From NCBI GenBank assembly GCA_964473155.1, contig CAYYNT010000001.1, positions 1 through 64,000 of the forward strand: 64,000 bases of DNA, read 5' to 3'. How positions within the stretch are numbered: the stretch's first letter is position 1; each line of letters begins with the position of its first letter. Both the position numbers and the translations under genes were made by a program. Below, one piece after another: positions 1 through 7,834 of this stretch. The notes beneath the pieces are model-generated. The model worked only from the letters and a program-made list of their open reading frames with translations, had not been told where the DNA came from and ran no database searches. The stretch comes from JAJFUG01 sp964473155 (GTDB lineage: Bacteria; Gemmatimonadota; Glassbacteria; GWA2-58-10).

Positions 1-209
1 CCCATGCCGGCAAAGCTCTGGTGCTCGTACAGCCAGTAGATGCGGTCGGCATGGGCGTGAAAGTCGTCGAAGGACAGGTTGAAAATCACCCAGAGCATAA
101 TCACGATACAGGCGGCCATCCCCACGGCCAGCCCGGCGATGTTGATCACCGAATAGACCTTGTGCCGCAGCAGGTTGCGCAGCGCCACTTTGAGATAATT
201 GCTAAACAC
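1..209 (-). CDS. ABC transporter permease, MacB/FtsX type (partial)
   Basis: N-terminal 69 residues of a permease whose remainder lies beyond the left edge. It starts at a GTG that overlaps the stop of the ATPase gene by 8 bases and follows an in-register GGAGGT. The visible protein begins VFSNYLKVALRNLLRHK and then has a hydrophobic segment (about residues 20-42) followed by a region facing the periplasm. This N-terminus (amphipathic helix, Arg-rich turn, first membrane helix) is typical of MacB_PCD/FtsX permeases that form mechanotransmission exporters with a LolD-like ATPase. The overlap with the upstream gene implies translational coupling within one operon. The substrate is unknown. Confidence 0.85.
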   Translation of the reverse strand, partial: MFSNYLKVALRNLLRHKVYSVINIAGLAVGMAACIVIMLWVIFNLSFDDFHAHADRIYWLYEHQSFAGM

Positions 210-891
210 CCAACACCTCCCGAACGTTCTCGGTCACCACGCGCCCGTCCAGAAGATGCACGGTGCGGTGGCAGTACTCGGCATAATGCACCGAGTGGGT
301 GACCATCACGATAGTCGTACCGGCCTTGTTAAGCTCCAGCAGAAGGTTCATAACTTCATCGCCGTGGGATGAGTCCAGGTTGCCGGTCGGCTCATCGGCC
401 AGGATCAGCTTGGGCCGTGTGACAACGGCCCGGGCCACCGCCACGCGCTGCTGCTGTCCGCCGGAGAGCTGCTGCGGGAAATGATTACGGCGGTGCGTGA
501 TCTCCATCTGGTCCAGCGCCCCGGTGACACGCTTCTTGCGCTCGGCGCCGGCCATGCCCAGGTAGAGCAGTGGCAGTTCCACGTTCTCGTACACGGTCAG
601 CTCGTCGATCAGGTTGAAACTCTGGAACACAAAACCCAGGTTAGCCTTGCGTAGTCCGGCGCGTTGCCGCTCGGAAAAACCGCTCACCTCGGTCCCGGCC
701 AGGAAAAGCTGACCCGAGCTGGGCTGATCCAGCAGGCCGAGCAGGTTGAGCAGGGTGGACTTGCCGCAGCCCGAGGGTCCCATTATTGCCACGAACTCGC
801 CGGCCGTAACCTCGATGTTGACACGGTTCAGGGCGGTGGTTTCGACTTCCTCGGTTGTGTAAACCTTGCACAGATCGACTGTCTTAATCAT
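202..891 (-). CDS. ABC transporter ATP-binding protein, LolD/MacB type
   Basis: Cytoplasmic ATPase of a type VII (MacB/LolCDE-like) ABC exporter, about 229 residues. It shows Walker A (GPSGCGKST), the Q-loop region (FQSFNLID), the signature LSGGQQQRVAVARA and Walker B with the D-loop (LILADEPTGNLDS), then the switch His in MVTHS. The chosen start, MIKTVDL, follows GGGAGGAAAA; a longer reading frame upstream lacks a ribosome site and conserved sequence. It lies between the adaptor gene (62 bases upstream) and the permease (overlapping), so ATPase, permease and adaptor are probably one machine. MacB-type pumps export peptides, macrolides or lipids; nothing here fixes the substrate. Confidence 0.95.
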   Translation of the reverse strand: MIKTVDLCKVYTTEEVETTALNRVNIEVTAGEFVAIMGPSGCGKSTLLNLLGLLDQPSSGQLFLAGTEVSGFSERQRAGLRKANLGFVFQSFNLIDELTVYENVELPLLYLGMAGAERKKRVTGALDQMEITHRRNHFPQQLSGGQQQRVAVARAVVTRPKLILADEPTGNLDSSHGDEVMNLLLELNKAGTTIVMVTHSVHYAEYCHRTVHLLDGRVVTENVREVLGV

Positions 892-953
892 TTTTCCTCC
901 CTCAGTTGTTGCACTAATGGCGTCAATAGTCAGACGCGGTTTAAAACGGTTTT

Positions 954-2213
954 TCAATCCTGTTTTGTAAGTACGAGCTTATCTATATCCTGGTAATTCT
1001 CGTAGCCGGAGGTGACGACTTTTTCGCCCGGCCTCAGGCCCTCGAGCACCTCGAAGAAGTCCGTATTCTGCCGTCCCAGCCTGATCGGCCGCCGCACGGC
1101 GTACTTGCCGTCCGGGTCGAGGACGAAAGCCCAGTTGCCACCGGTGCTCTGGTAGAACCCGCCGCGCGGCAGAAGGACCGCCTGTGACAGGTCGCCCAGG
1201 GCCAGCTTGAGCTGGAGACTCTGGCCGCGCTGGATGCCCGGCGGGACCGCGCCGGTGAATTCGAGGTCCACCTCGAACTGGCCGTTGCGAACCTGGGGAT
1301 AGACTTTTTTGAGCAGCAGGCTGTAGCTCTGTCCGGCCAGTTCGCATCCGGCGCTTTGGCCGGCCCTGACCCGCGCCAGATAATACTCGTCGATCTCGGC
1401 CCGCACCTTATAGCCGTCCTGCAAGTCGATCTGGCCCAGTCGCTGGCCCTGCATTTTCTGCTCGCCTATCTCGGCCTCGAACATTGTAAGCTGGCCGGTG
1501 GCCGGAGCGTGCAGAAACAGGTTTTCCAGGCTTTGCTTCACCGCGGCCAGGTTGAGCTGCAGACGGTCGACCGAGGTTTCCATACTGGCGATCTGGCCGC
1601 TGCGATAGAGCGAGTCCTGTTCCAGAGTTTGCAGCATGAACTGCTTGCGCTGGCGCCAGTAGTCCAGGTTGTTGCGGCTGGTCTCGTACTCGACCCGCGA
1701 GGCGAGTTCACGCGCGTAGAGGCCGTCTTTCTGCGCGAAATCGATCTCTGCCAGCTTCAACTGGTGCTCGGTCTCGATCAACTGGTTCTGGCGCTCGATG
1801 GCCTGCTGGTCCAGGTTGATCCTTATGGCCTGGAAGTTGTTGATCTGTTCGAACAGAAGGGCCTCCTGGTTCATCACGCTAAGCTCCAGCGCCGGGTTGG
1901 AAAGCTGCAGGATCGGGTCGCCTTTCTGCACCATCGCCCCTTCCTCGACGAAGCGCTTCTCCACTCGCCCGCCCTCGACCGCGTCCAGGTAGATCGTAGT
2001 CAGCGGCACAAGGCTGCCGCGCACCGGGATATATTCCTGGAACGGTCCATCGGTCACATCCGAAACCGTGATCCTCTCTAATTCGACGTTCAGGCGGGCG
2101 CCGCTGTCAGCCAGTACAAAAGCGTAGATCAGGACAAGTATTAATATGACTCCCGAAGCGAACAGCAGGATTCTTTTCCGCGAAAAACGCTTTTTTTCAA
2201 TCTGACGATCCAT
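954..2213 (-). CDS. HlyD/MacA-family periplasmic adaptor subunit
   Basis: Membrane-fusion (adaptor) protein, about 419 residues, linking the inner-membrane exporter to the outer envelope. One N-terminal membrane helix (RILLFASGVILILVLIYAF) leads into a lipoyl-like half motif (residues about 60-100: GGRVEKRFVEEGAMVQKGDPI). A long helical hairpin rich in Gln/Glu/Leu follows (about 105-235), then the second lipoyl half and a beta-barrel/membrane-proximal domain. The start MDRQIEKKRF was chosen because it follows AGAGGAT. It overlaps a 46-codon ORF upstream by 17 bases. A dedicated outer-membrane TolC-like partner is not visible in the window. Confidence 0.93.
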   Translation of the reverse strand: MDRQIEKKRFSRKRILLFASGVILILVLIYAFVLADSGARLNVELERITVSDVTDGPFQEYIPVRGSLVPLTTIYLDAVEGGRVEKRFVEEGAMVQKGDPILQLSNPALELSVMNQEALLFEQINNFQAIRINLDQQAIERQNQLIETEHQLKLAEIDFAQKDGLYARELASRVEYETSRNNLDYWRQRKQFMLQTLEQDSLYRSGQIASMETSVDRLQLNLAAVKQSLENLFLHAPATGQLTMFEAEIGEQKMQGQRLGQIDLQDGYKVRAEIDEYYLARVRAGQSAGCELAGQSYSLLLKKVYPQVRNGQFEVDLEFTGAVPPGIQRGQSLQLKLALGDLSQAVLLPRGGFYQSTGGNWAFVLDPDGKYAVRRPIRLGRQNTDFFEVLEGLRPGEKVVTSGYENYQDIDKLVLTKQD

Positions 2214-2337
2214 TGAAATCCTCTTCTCTGGTCTTTTTTTGTGACAAGACGAACCGGAACAGCACGAAAGCACCCATAAGGCAAATCAGCGCGCCCTGTA
2301 TCCAGATTATTATTATGTTCTGCATTAAAGGTAGCAT
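2197..2337 (-). CDS. 46-aa single-pass membrane protein heading the efflux operon
   Basis: Small ORF with a strong ribosome site (GGAGGA, about 5 bases before ATG). It encodes MLPLMQNIIIIWIQGALI followed by a second hydrophobic run and a charged tail (QKKTREEDFNGSSD). It has one membrane helix of roughly 25 residues and a short hydrophilic C-terminus. The stop codon lies 17 bases inside the adaptor gene, so the two may be translationally coupled. I do not recognise the family. The ribosome site, the plausible membrane helix and the position directly behind the predicted sigma-54 promoter argue it is real. It could be a small regulatory subunit of the pump or only a translational leader. Confidence 0.6.
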   Translation of the reverse strand: MLPLMQNIIIIWIQGALICLMGAFVLFRFVLSQKKTREEDFNGSSD

Positions 2338-2435
2338 CGGCTCCTCCTCAGACTGGCCCGGGCTGCACTATTAATATCTTAGTCATCTGAGCATTCATAT
2401 CCATCGGGCGGTATGACTGTCCGCGACCGGTTAAT

Positions 2436-2453
2436 ATGCGATTTGCGTGCCAA
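2436..2453 (-). promoter_or_regulatory. Predicted sigma-54 (-24/-12) promoter of the efflux operon
   Basis: On the minus strand the sequence reads TTGGCACGCAAATCGCAT. It matches the sigma-54 consensus TGGCACG-N4-TTGC with one mismatch (T to C) and the exact GG-N10-GC spacing. The predicted transcription start is near 2425, about 88 bases before the 46-aa ORF. The divergent gene encodes a sigma-54-dependent activator, which supports the reading. Confidence 0.7.
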
Positions 2454-2513
2454 CTCGCTAAATTATTTGATTGCAAGCAATTATAAACAACGACCCCGTG
2501 ACAGAACTGAAAA

Positions 2514-2568
2514 GTGTCCGCTGGCGATACACTGGTGTCCGGCTGCGGGACGCCTGCCTGGCCGGACA
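2514..2568. promoter_or_regulatory. Candidate enhancer (activator-binding) repeats
   Basis: GTGTCCG occurs at 2514-2520 and 2535-2541, and the inverted form CCGGACA at 2562-2568, pairing with TGTCCGG at 2536-2542. These elements lie about 90-145 bases upstream of the predicted sigma-54 transcription start, the usual distance for NtrC-type enhancers. That they bind the neighbouring regulator is inference. Confidence 0.4.
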
Positions 2569-2837
2569 GGTACGCGGGATAGCTCGACTATGGGATGCGA
2601 AGAACCGGAGAGGATCATCACGAGCCAGGTGAGAGGATTCGTCTTGACATTTCAACTATGCAGAATGAAAATAGTTAGCGTGAGCTTCCTCCGGTTCCTT
2701 TCGAATCGGGACGACCGGTCTACCGACTGATGCGTCGTTATGGTACGGAAAGTGCTCTCAAAGTAATTTGAGCGGCCCGTTTGTATGCAAGAAGTCTATC
2801 CAATGACCGTGAAACCAGGCCGGAAAAGAGAGTGGAT

Positions 2838-4217
2838 GTGAGCAAGACATTCGGCAGGATACTTATCGTCGACGATGACCGGGACGTGCTCGTGAGTGCA
2901 CGTCTGCTGCTGAAACCTCACGCCGAGCAGCTTCACACCGAAAGCGACCCACGGCTCATCCCGCAGTTGCTGAAGAACGACAGCTATGACATAATACTGC
3001 TGGATATGAATTTCACCCGCGATTCCACCGGGGGGGCCGAGGGTTTTCACTGGCTGGAGCGGATTCTGGAACTCGATCCCCAGGCAGTGGTTATCCTGAT
3101 CACGGCTTTTGGGGACGTGGACATGGCGGTGCGGGCCATAAAGACCGGGGCGGTGGATTTTGTGCTGAAACCCTGGCGCAACGAAAAGTTTCTCGCCACG
3201 CTCTCGGCGGCGATGCAACTGCGCCTCTCCCGCCGGGAGGTGAACCGGCTCCGCTTTCAGCAGAGCCAACTGAGCGCTGACCTGGATCGTCGGCTGCAGG
3301 GTCTTTTGGGTATATCCGCGCCGATGAAGTCGGTGTTCGCCACGATCGATAAGGTGGCGGGCACGGACGCCGATGTTCTGATCCTGGGTGAAAACGGCAC
3401 AGGCAAGGAACTGATCGCCCGCGCCCTGCACCGTCAGTCGCGGCGAGCCGACCAGGCGTTCATCTCGGTGGATATGGGCGCGGTGAGCGAGACCCTGTTC
3501 GAAAGCGAACTGTTCGGCCACGAGAAGGGAGCGTTCACCGATGCCCGCCAGGCGCGGGCCGGACGGTTCGAGATCGCCTCCGGGGGAACCCTGTTCCTGG
3601 ATGAGATAGGTAATCTGCCCCTCACACTGCAGGCCAAACTGCTTACCGTGCTGGAGCGACGCACTGTGACCCGCCTTGGCTCAAACAAGCAGCTGCCGGT
3701 GGATGTACGCCTGATTTGCGCCACGAACCAGGATATCCACGGACAGGTGGCGCATGGCCAGTTCCGCCAGGACCTGCTTTACCGGATCAACACCGTGGAA
3801 ATCCACCTTCCCCCGCTACGAGAACGAATTGAGGACTTTCCCCTCCTGCTCGAGCATTTTCTAGATCTGTACTGTCGCAAGTACCGCAAGCCAGCCATGC
3901 GTCTGGCTCCCTCCACCCTGGAAAAGCTGAAAAGGTATGCCTGGCCGGGTAATGTTCGAGAACTCCGGCATGCGGTGGAACGGGCGGTGATTCTGAGCGA
4001 GGCGAGCTTGCTGCCGCCCGAGAGTTTCACCTGTTCCGGGGTGGAGAGGTGCGAAAGCGAGGGTCTGGTGTTTGAGGACTACAACATGGACCGGGTCGAG
4101 CGGCTGGTGATACGCAAGGCAATCGAGAAACACGGTGGCAACATCTCGCAAGCCGCCCGCGAATTGGGCTACACGCGCAGCGCTCTGTACCGGAGGCTGG
4201 AGAAATATGGTCTCTAA
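2838..4217 (+). CDS. Sigma-54-dependent response regulator (NtrC/AtoC class)
   Basis: About 459 residues in three parts. The receiver (RILIVDDDRDVL, phospho-acceptor Asp in IILLDMNF, Lys in FVLKPW) is followed by an AAA+ domain (Walker A GENGTGKE, Walker B GTLFLDEIGN, arginine finger region) and a Fis-type helix-turn-helix (NISQAARELGYTRSALYRR). The sigma-54-contacting loop reads GAFTDA instead of the commoner GAFTGA. The GTG start at 2838 follows a purine-rich AAAAGAGAG; an ATG at 2781 has no ribosome site and adds unconserved residues. It overlaps the kinase gene by 11 bases. It probably activates the divergent efflux operon through the sigma-54 promoter in the gap. Confidence 0.93.
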   Translation: MSKTFGRILIVDDDRDVLVSARLLLKPHAEQLHTESDPRLIPQLLKNDSYDIILLDMNFTRDSTGGAEGFHWLERILELDPQAVVILITAFGDVDMAVRAIKTGAVDFVLKPWRNEKFLATLSAAMQLRLSRREVNRLRFQQSQLSADLDRRLQGLLGISAPMKSVFATIDKVAGTDADVLILGENGTGKELIARALHRQSRRADQAFISVDMGAVSETLFESELFGHEKGAFTDARQARAGRFEIASGGTLFLDEIGNLPLTLQAKLLTVLERRTVTRLGSNKQLPVDVRLICATNQDIHGQVAHGQFRQDLLYRINTVEIHLPPLRERIEDFPLLLEHFLDLYCRKYRKPAMRLAPSTLEKLKRYAWPGNVRELRHAVERAVILSEASLLPPESFTCSGVERCESEGLVFEDYNMDRVERLVIRKAIEKHGGNISQAARELGYTRSALYRRLEKYGL

Positions 4218-5553
4218 GAATTTCCGCACCCTCTGCCTTTTGCGCCTTCTTCTTCTTTACCTGACCTTATGTGGACTGTTATATCTGCTTCTGAGAACTG
4301 ATTTTTACGCTTCAGCGATATTTCTGCTGGCTCTGACGGCTTACCAGTTGTACTCGCTGCTTAAATTCATGGACCAGGCCAACCGGCACCTTGCCCGTTT
4401 TCTCGAAGCAGTCCGCTACGCTGATTTCTCACAGAGTTTCAACCTGGGGGTTACCGGCTCAGGAATGGAAGAACTGCGGCATAGTTTCAGCGAGGTATTA
4501 GAGGCTTTCAGCCGAGCCAGGGCCGAGAAGGAGGAGCAGTACCGATACCTTCAGACCGTGGTGCAGCACGTGGGTGTGGGATTACTCTGCTACCAGGCGG
4601 ACGGCGCCGTGGAACTGGTCAACAACGCTGCCCTGCGCCTGCTCAAGACAAACCACCTAAACAATATCAAGGCCCTGGAAAATCTGGGCGGTAATCTTAT
4701 AGCCACCCTGCTTGACCTTAAGGCTGGGGCCAAAACCCTGGTGCGCCTGGAAGACGAGGGCGAGACACGCTGCCTGTCGCTCTCGGCCACCGAACTGCGC
4801 CTGCGGGGCAGGGTATTTACTTTGGTTTCAATACAGAATATACAGACAGAGCTGGAGGAAAAAGAGATGGAGGCCTGGCAGAACCTGGTCCGGGTTCTGA
4901 CCCACGAGATAATGAACTCTATAACCCCTATCTCTTCTCTGGCTGCCACTGCCAATGGCCTGCTCGAACGCTGGCCCGACTCCGGGGAAGAGAGTGAGAA
5001 GGAAATCCTTGCGGACATACGGGAGGCGGTGGGTACGATCCAGAAACGCAGCCAGGGTCTGCTCCATTTTGTGGACACTTACCGTGAGATGACCCGTATT
5101 CCCAAACCCGAGTTCCGTATTTTCAGCGCAGCTGATTTGCTCGCCCGCGTGCAAAGCCTGCTGAATCCGCAACTGGAGCGTTGCGGGATCGTCCTGACCT
5201 GTTCGACCGATCCGGAGGGCTTGGAATTGACCGCCGATCCGGCTCTGATCGAGCAGGTGTTGATAAACCTTGTCCTGAACGCGATTCAGGCCCTGGAGAA
5301 CCGTAACGACGGGCGGATAGAAGTCACGGCGCGGTTGGATGCAAGCAGCCGCCCGCTGCTGCGGGTCCGGGACAACGGTCCTGGAATCCTGGAGGAGGTC
5401 AAGCCCAAGATTTTCATTCCGTTTTTCACTACCAAGCCGGGAGGATCGGGGATCGGCCTCAATCTGGCACGGCAGATCATGCGCCTGCACCGGGGTTCGA
5501 TCAGCGTCCAATCGCGGCCAGACGAGGGAACTTGTTTTACACTGCGCTTCTGA
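4207..5553 (+). CDS. Sensor histidine kinase, NtrY-like
   Basis: About 448 residues. Two closely spaced membrane helices (residues about 10-60) are followed by a HAMP/PAS-like linker, a dimerisation/phosphoacceptor helix with His in LTHEIMNSITPI, and a catalytic ATPase domain with N box (LVLNAIQAL), G1 (DNGPGI), F (FIPFFTTK) and G2 (GSGIGLNLA) motifs. With little periplasmic sequence between the helices it probably senses a membrane or cytoplasmic cue. The ATG lies inside the end of the regulator gene, preceded by GGAGG. This co-translation makes it the cognate kinase. No terminator is evident directly after it. Confidence 0.94.
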   Translation: MVSKNFRTLCLLRLLLLYLTLCGLLYLLLRTDFYASAIFLLALTAYQLYSLLKFMDQANRHLARFLEAVRYADFSQSFNLGVTGSGMEELRHSFSEVLEAFSRARAEKEEQYRYLQTVVQHVGVGLLCYQADGAVELVNNAALRLLKTNHLNNIKALENLGGNLIATLLDLKAGAKTLVRLEDEGETRCLSLSATELRLRGRVFTLVSIQNIQTELEEKEMEAWQNLVRVLTHEIMNSITPISSLAATANGLLERWPDSGEESEKEILADIREAVGTIQKRSQGLLHFVDTYREMTRIPKPEFRIFSAADLLARVQSLLNPQLERCGIVLTCSTDPEGLELTADPALIEQVLINLVLNAIQALENRNDGRIEVTARLDASSRPLLRVRDNGPGILEEVKPKIFIPFFTTKPGGSGIGLNLARQIMRLHRGSISVQSRPDEGTCFTLRF

Positions 5554-5957
5554 GTGATTACTCGCCCGTTTCCGGATATTATTCAAATGGTCGAGTAGTC
5601 AACCTCATCACGGTTTGATAAGTATATGCTTTCATTCCAAATGCCTTGATAGTCGAGCATAAAAAAGGGGCGGCGAAGGTATTGCAGCCAGTTGTGCATT
5701 CAATAAAAAGCTCACGGCTGCCGCATCTGCGCTTTTTTCAGAACGCTGCCAGGAATGACAGGAAAGTCATGATTTTATGCAAGAATTGGCAAGGTGGCAA
5801 ATACTTGTGAATCTCAATCGCTACTGTCCAGTTAACTTTTGAAATGCTTTTGTAACTTATTGAATACCATTGCCTTTTGACATAATTGCCGATTTTAGAT
5901 TTGAATTAAGTCCGAAGCCGGGTGGTTATACCTTCCCGACATTGCAGGAGGGTGAAC
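5554..5957. other. Non-coding stretch after the two-component system
   Basis: About 400 bases with AT-rich patches and no credible ORF on either strand. I see no tRNA, no clear terminator and no strong promoter. A stretch near 5825-5890 is notably AT-rich. The region precedes the transposase remnant and may include decayed insertion-sequence material. Confidence 0.4.
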
Positions 5958-6149
5958 ATGAACACCGGCGCGACCGTTTTCAGACAACTGCTTCAGTTTT
6001 TCCCACGGCATGAGTTCAACCTTTGTGTCCGCCACTATCGAGGAGATTACCGCTACGCTTCAATGACCGTATGGCAGCGGGAAATGTACAGGGCATCCTT
6101 CCCCGAATCCGTAAGACAGGTTGAGCAGGGTTTGGCAAGCTGGTGGTAA
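5958..6149 (+). pseudogene. Remnant of an IS4-type transposase (DUF4372-like N-terminus)
   Basis: Preceded by a good AGGAGG, the ORF starts MNTGATVFRQLLQFFP and continues with FNLCVRHYRGDYRYASMT. This resembles the N-terminal domain that opens many IS4-group transposases (start MN.GKT.F.QL..F.P, then a conserved GD). After about 38 residues the match becomes ragged (YRASFPESVRQVE, like the YRESLRDIE block of intact enzymes) and the frame stops at 64 residues. The DDE catalytic domain is absent. I read it as a truncated, internally deleted transposase fragment next to a tRNA gene; family recognition is from memory. Confidence 0.55.
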
Positions 6150-6181
6150 GGTCGAACGTTTGACCACCGGTCAACCTTGCC
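6145..6181. repeat. Inverted repeat beside the transposase remnant
   Basis: Inner palindrome TTGACC-ACC-GGTCAA (6160-6174) flanked by imperfect outer arms GGTAAGGT (6145-6152) and ACCTTGCC (6174-6181). It could be the scar of an insertion-sequence end or a hairpin in the tRNA downstream region. No function can be fixed. Confidence 0.4.
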
Positions 6182-6184
6182 ACA

Positions 6185-6223
6185 AACAAAAGAAAAGGGC
6201 ACGTAATTGCTTACGCACCCTTT
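6185..6223 (-). terminator. Rho-independent terminator after tRNA-Asp
   Basis: On the minus strand AAAGGGTGCGTAA, loop GCAA, TTACGTGCCCTTT and then TCTTTTGTTTG. It lies 10 bases beyond the 3' end of the tRNA. Two positions in the stem are non-Watson-Crick. Confidence 0.7.
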
Positions 6224-6232
6224 ATCTATTAA

Positions 6233-6309
<77 letters not shown>

Positions 6310-6397
6310 GCGTTTGCAACCGATACAAGCTATTCTAATTTAATACAATCAGCCCTGTTGTCAACACTATTCGCCTGAATGAACATCCAGGAGGCTG

Positions 6398-7834
6398 TCA
6401 AGGCAAAGACGTGCTCCCCATGAGCCAGCGGTCGATACCCTGGGCGGCCTTGCGGCCGTGATAGATCGCCCGGACCACCAGCGAGGCCCCCATCGCCATG
6501 TCACCGGCGCTGAACACTCCCGGGCGGCTGGTCATCAGGTTCTCATCCACGGCCACATTACCACGCCTGTCCAGATTCAACCCAAGCTCTTCTATCATCC
6601 CGGCGTGCACAGGATGGACAAAGCCCATCGCCAGAAGAACCAGATCGGCATCCAGAGAGAATTCCCCACCCGGCTTGTCGATCGGCCGGAAAGCACCTGC
6701 CTCGCCGCCCCAGGTGACTTCCGTCGCATTTATCCTTTTCACTTTCCCGTCCTCGCCCTCAAACGACCTCGTAGTCACCGACCACATACGGCGGCAGCCC
6801 TCGGCATGCGAGGTGCTGGATCGCAGAATATTCGGCCAGCGCGGCCAGGGAGTCTCGGGATTGGTCCTCTCCGGCGGTCTGGGCATGATCTCGAGCTGGG
6901 TGACGGACAGGGCGCCCTGACGGTTGGCGGTCCCGACACAGTCCGCTCCGGTGTCTCCGCCGCCAATCACCACCACATTCCTGCCCGTGGCCAGGATCAG
7001 GGACCCCGGGTCAAGTCTGTCACCAGCCACCCGCCGGTTGGACTGCTCGAGGTATGTCATGGCGAAATGGATGCCACCCAGTTCCCGCCCCGGTACGTCC
7101 AGGTCACGCGGATGCATCGCCCCGCCAGTCAGGCAGACAGCATCGTATTTTTTAGTCAGGTATGAAGCCGCTATGTCGCTGCCAATTTGCACACTGGAGC
7201 GGAAATCAATGCCCTCGGCCTCCAGAATATGCAGGCGGCGGTCCAGGATAACCTTGTCCAGCTTGAAATCTGGAATTCCATAACGGAGCAGACCGCCGAT
7301 CCGGTCCTTCTGCTCGTAGACAACCACTTTATGCCCTGCCCGGTTAAGCTGCTGCGCGCAGGCAAGTCCTGATGGCCCGCTGCCAACAACCGCCACCCTC
7401 TTGCCCGTGCGGGTTTCCGGCGGCTGTGGCTTAATCCAGCCCTGCTCAAATCCCTTCTCGATTATCTGAAGTTCTATCTGCTTGATCGCGACAGCCTCGG
7501 TATTGACCGCCGCAACACAAGCGGTCTCACAGGGTGCCGGACAGATCTTTCCGGTGAACTCGGGGAAATTGTTCGTGCTGTGCAGCACTTCCAGGGCCTC
7601 GCGCCACTGCCCCCGGTAAACCAGGTCGTTGAACTCTGGGATAAGGTTGCGCACCGGGCATCCTGCTCCATGGCAGAACGGAATGCCGCATTCCATGCAA
7701 CGGGCGGCCTGCTCGGTAAGCTCGTTCTCCGGAAGGAGAGGGTATATCTCCATGTAATCCTTGAGTCGCTCATCCACCGGACGCGCTTTAGGATTGATCC
7801 GCCTGTAATCGATGAATCCGGTGGGTTTACCCAT
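6398..7834 (-). CDS. gltD: Glutamate synthase (NADPH) small subunit
   Basis: 478 residues. It passes electrons from NAD(P)H through FAD and Fe-S clusters to the large subunit for making glutamate from glutamine and 2-oxoglutarate. N-terminal cysteine clusters (CMECGIPFC...CP and ICPAPCETAC) bind two [4Fe-4S] centres. The first dinucleotide fold has VVGSGPSGLACA (FAD) and the second VVIGGGDTGADC (NADPH). The C-terminal ATG-like motif GVFSAGD positions FAD. The ATG overlaps the end of gltB by 8 bases, so the subunits are translationally coupled. Length and motif order are those of a complete GltD. Confidence 0.97.
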   Translation of the reverse strand: MGKPTGFIDYRRINPKARPVDERLKDYMEIYPLLPENELTEQAARCMECGIPFCHGAGCPVRNLIPEFNDLVYRGQWREALEVLHSTNNFPEFTGKICPAPCETACVAAVNTEAVAIKQIELQIIEKGFEQGWIKPQPPETRTGKRVAVVGSGPSGLACAQQLNRAGHKVVVYEQKDRIGGLLRYGIPDFKLDKVILDRRLHILEAEGIDFRSSVQIGSDIAASYLTKKYDAVCLTGGAMHPRDLDVPGRELGGIHFAMTYLEQSNRRVAGDRLDPGSLILATGRNVVVIGGGDTGADCVGTANRQGALSVTQLEIMPRPPERTNPETPWPRWPNILRSSTSHAEGCRRMWSVTTRSFEGEDGKVKRINATEVTWGGEAGAFRPIDKPGGEFSLDADLVLLAMGFVHPVHAGMIEELGLNLDRRGNVAVDENLMTSRPGVFSAGDMAMGASLVVRAIYHGRKAAQGIDRWLMGSTSLP

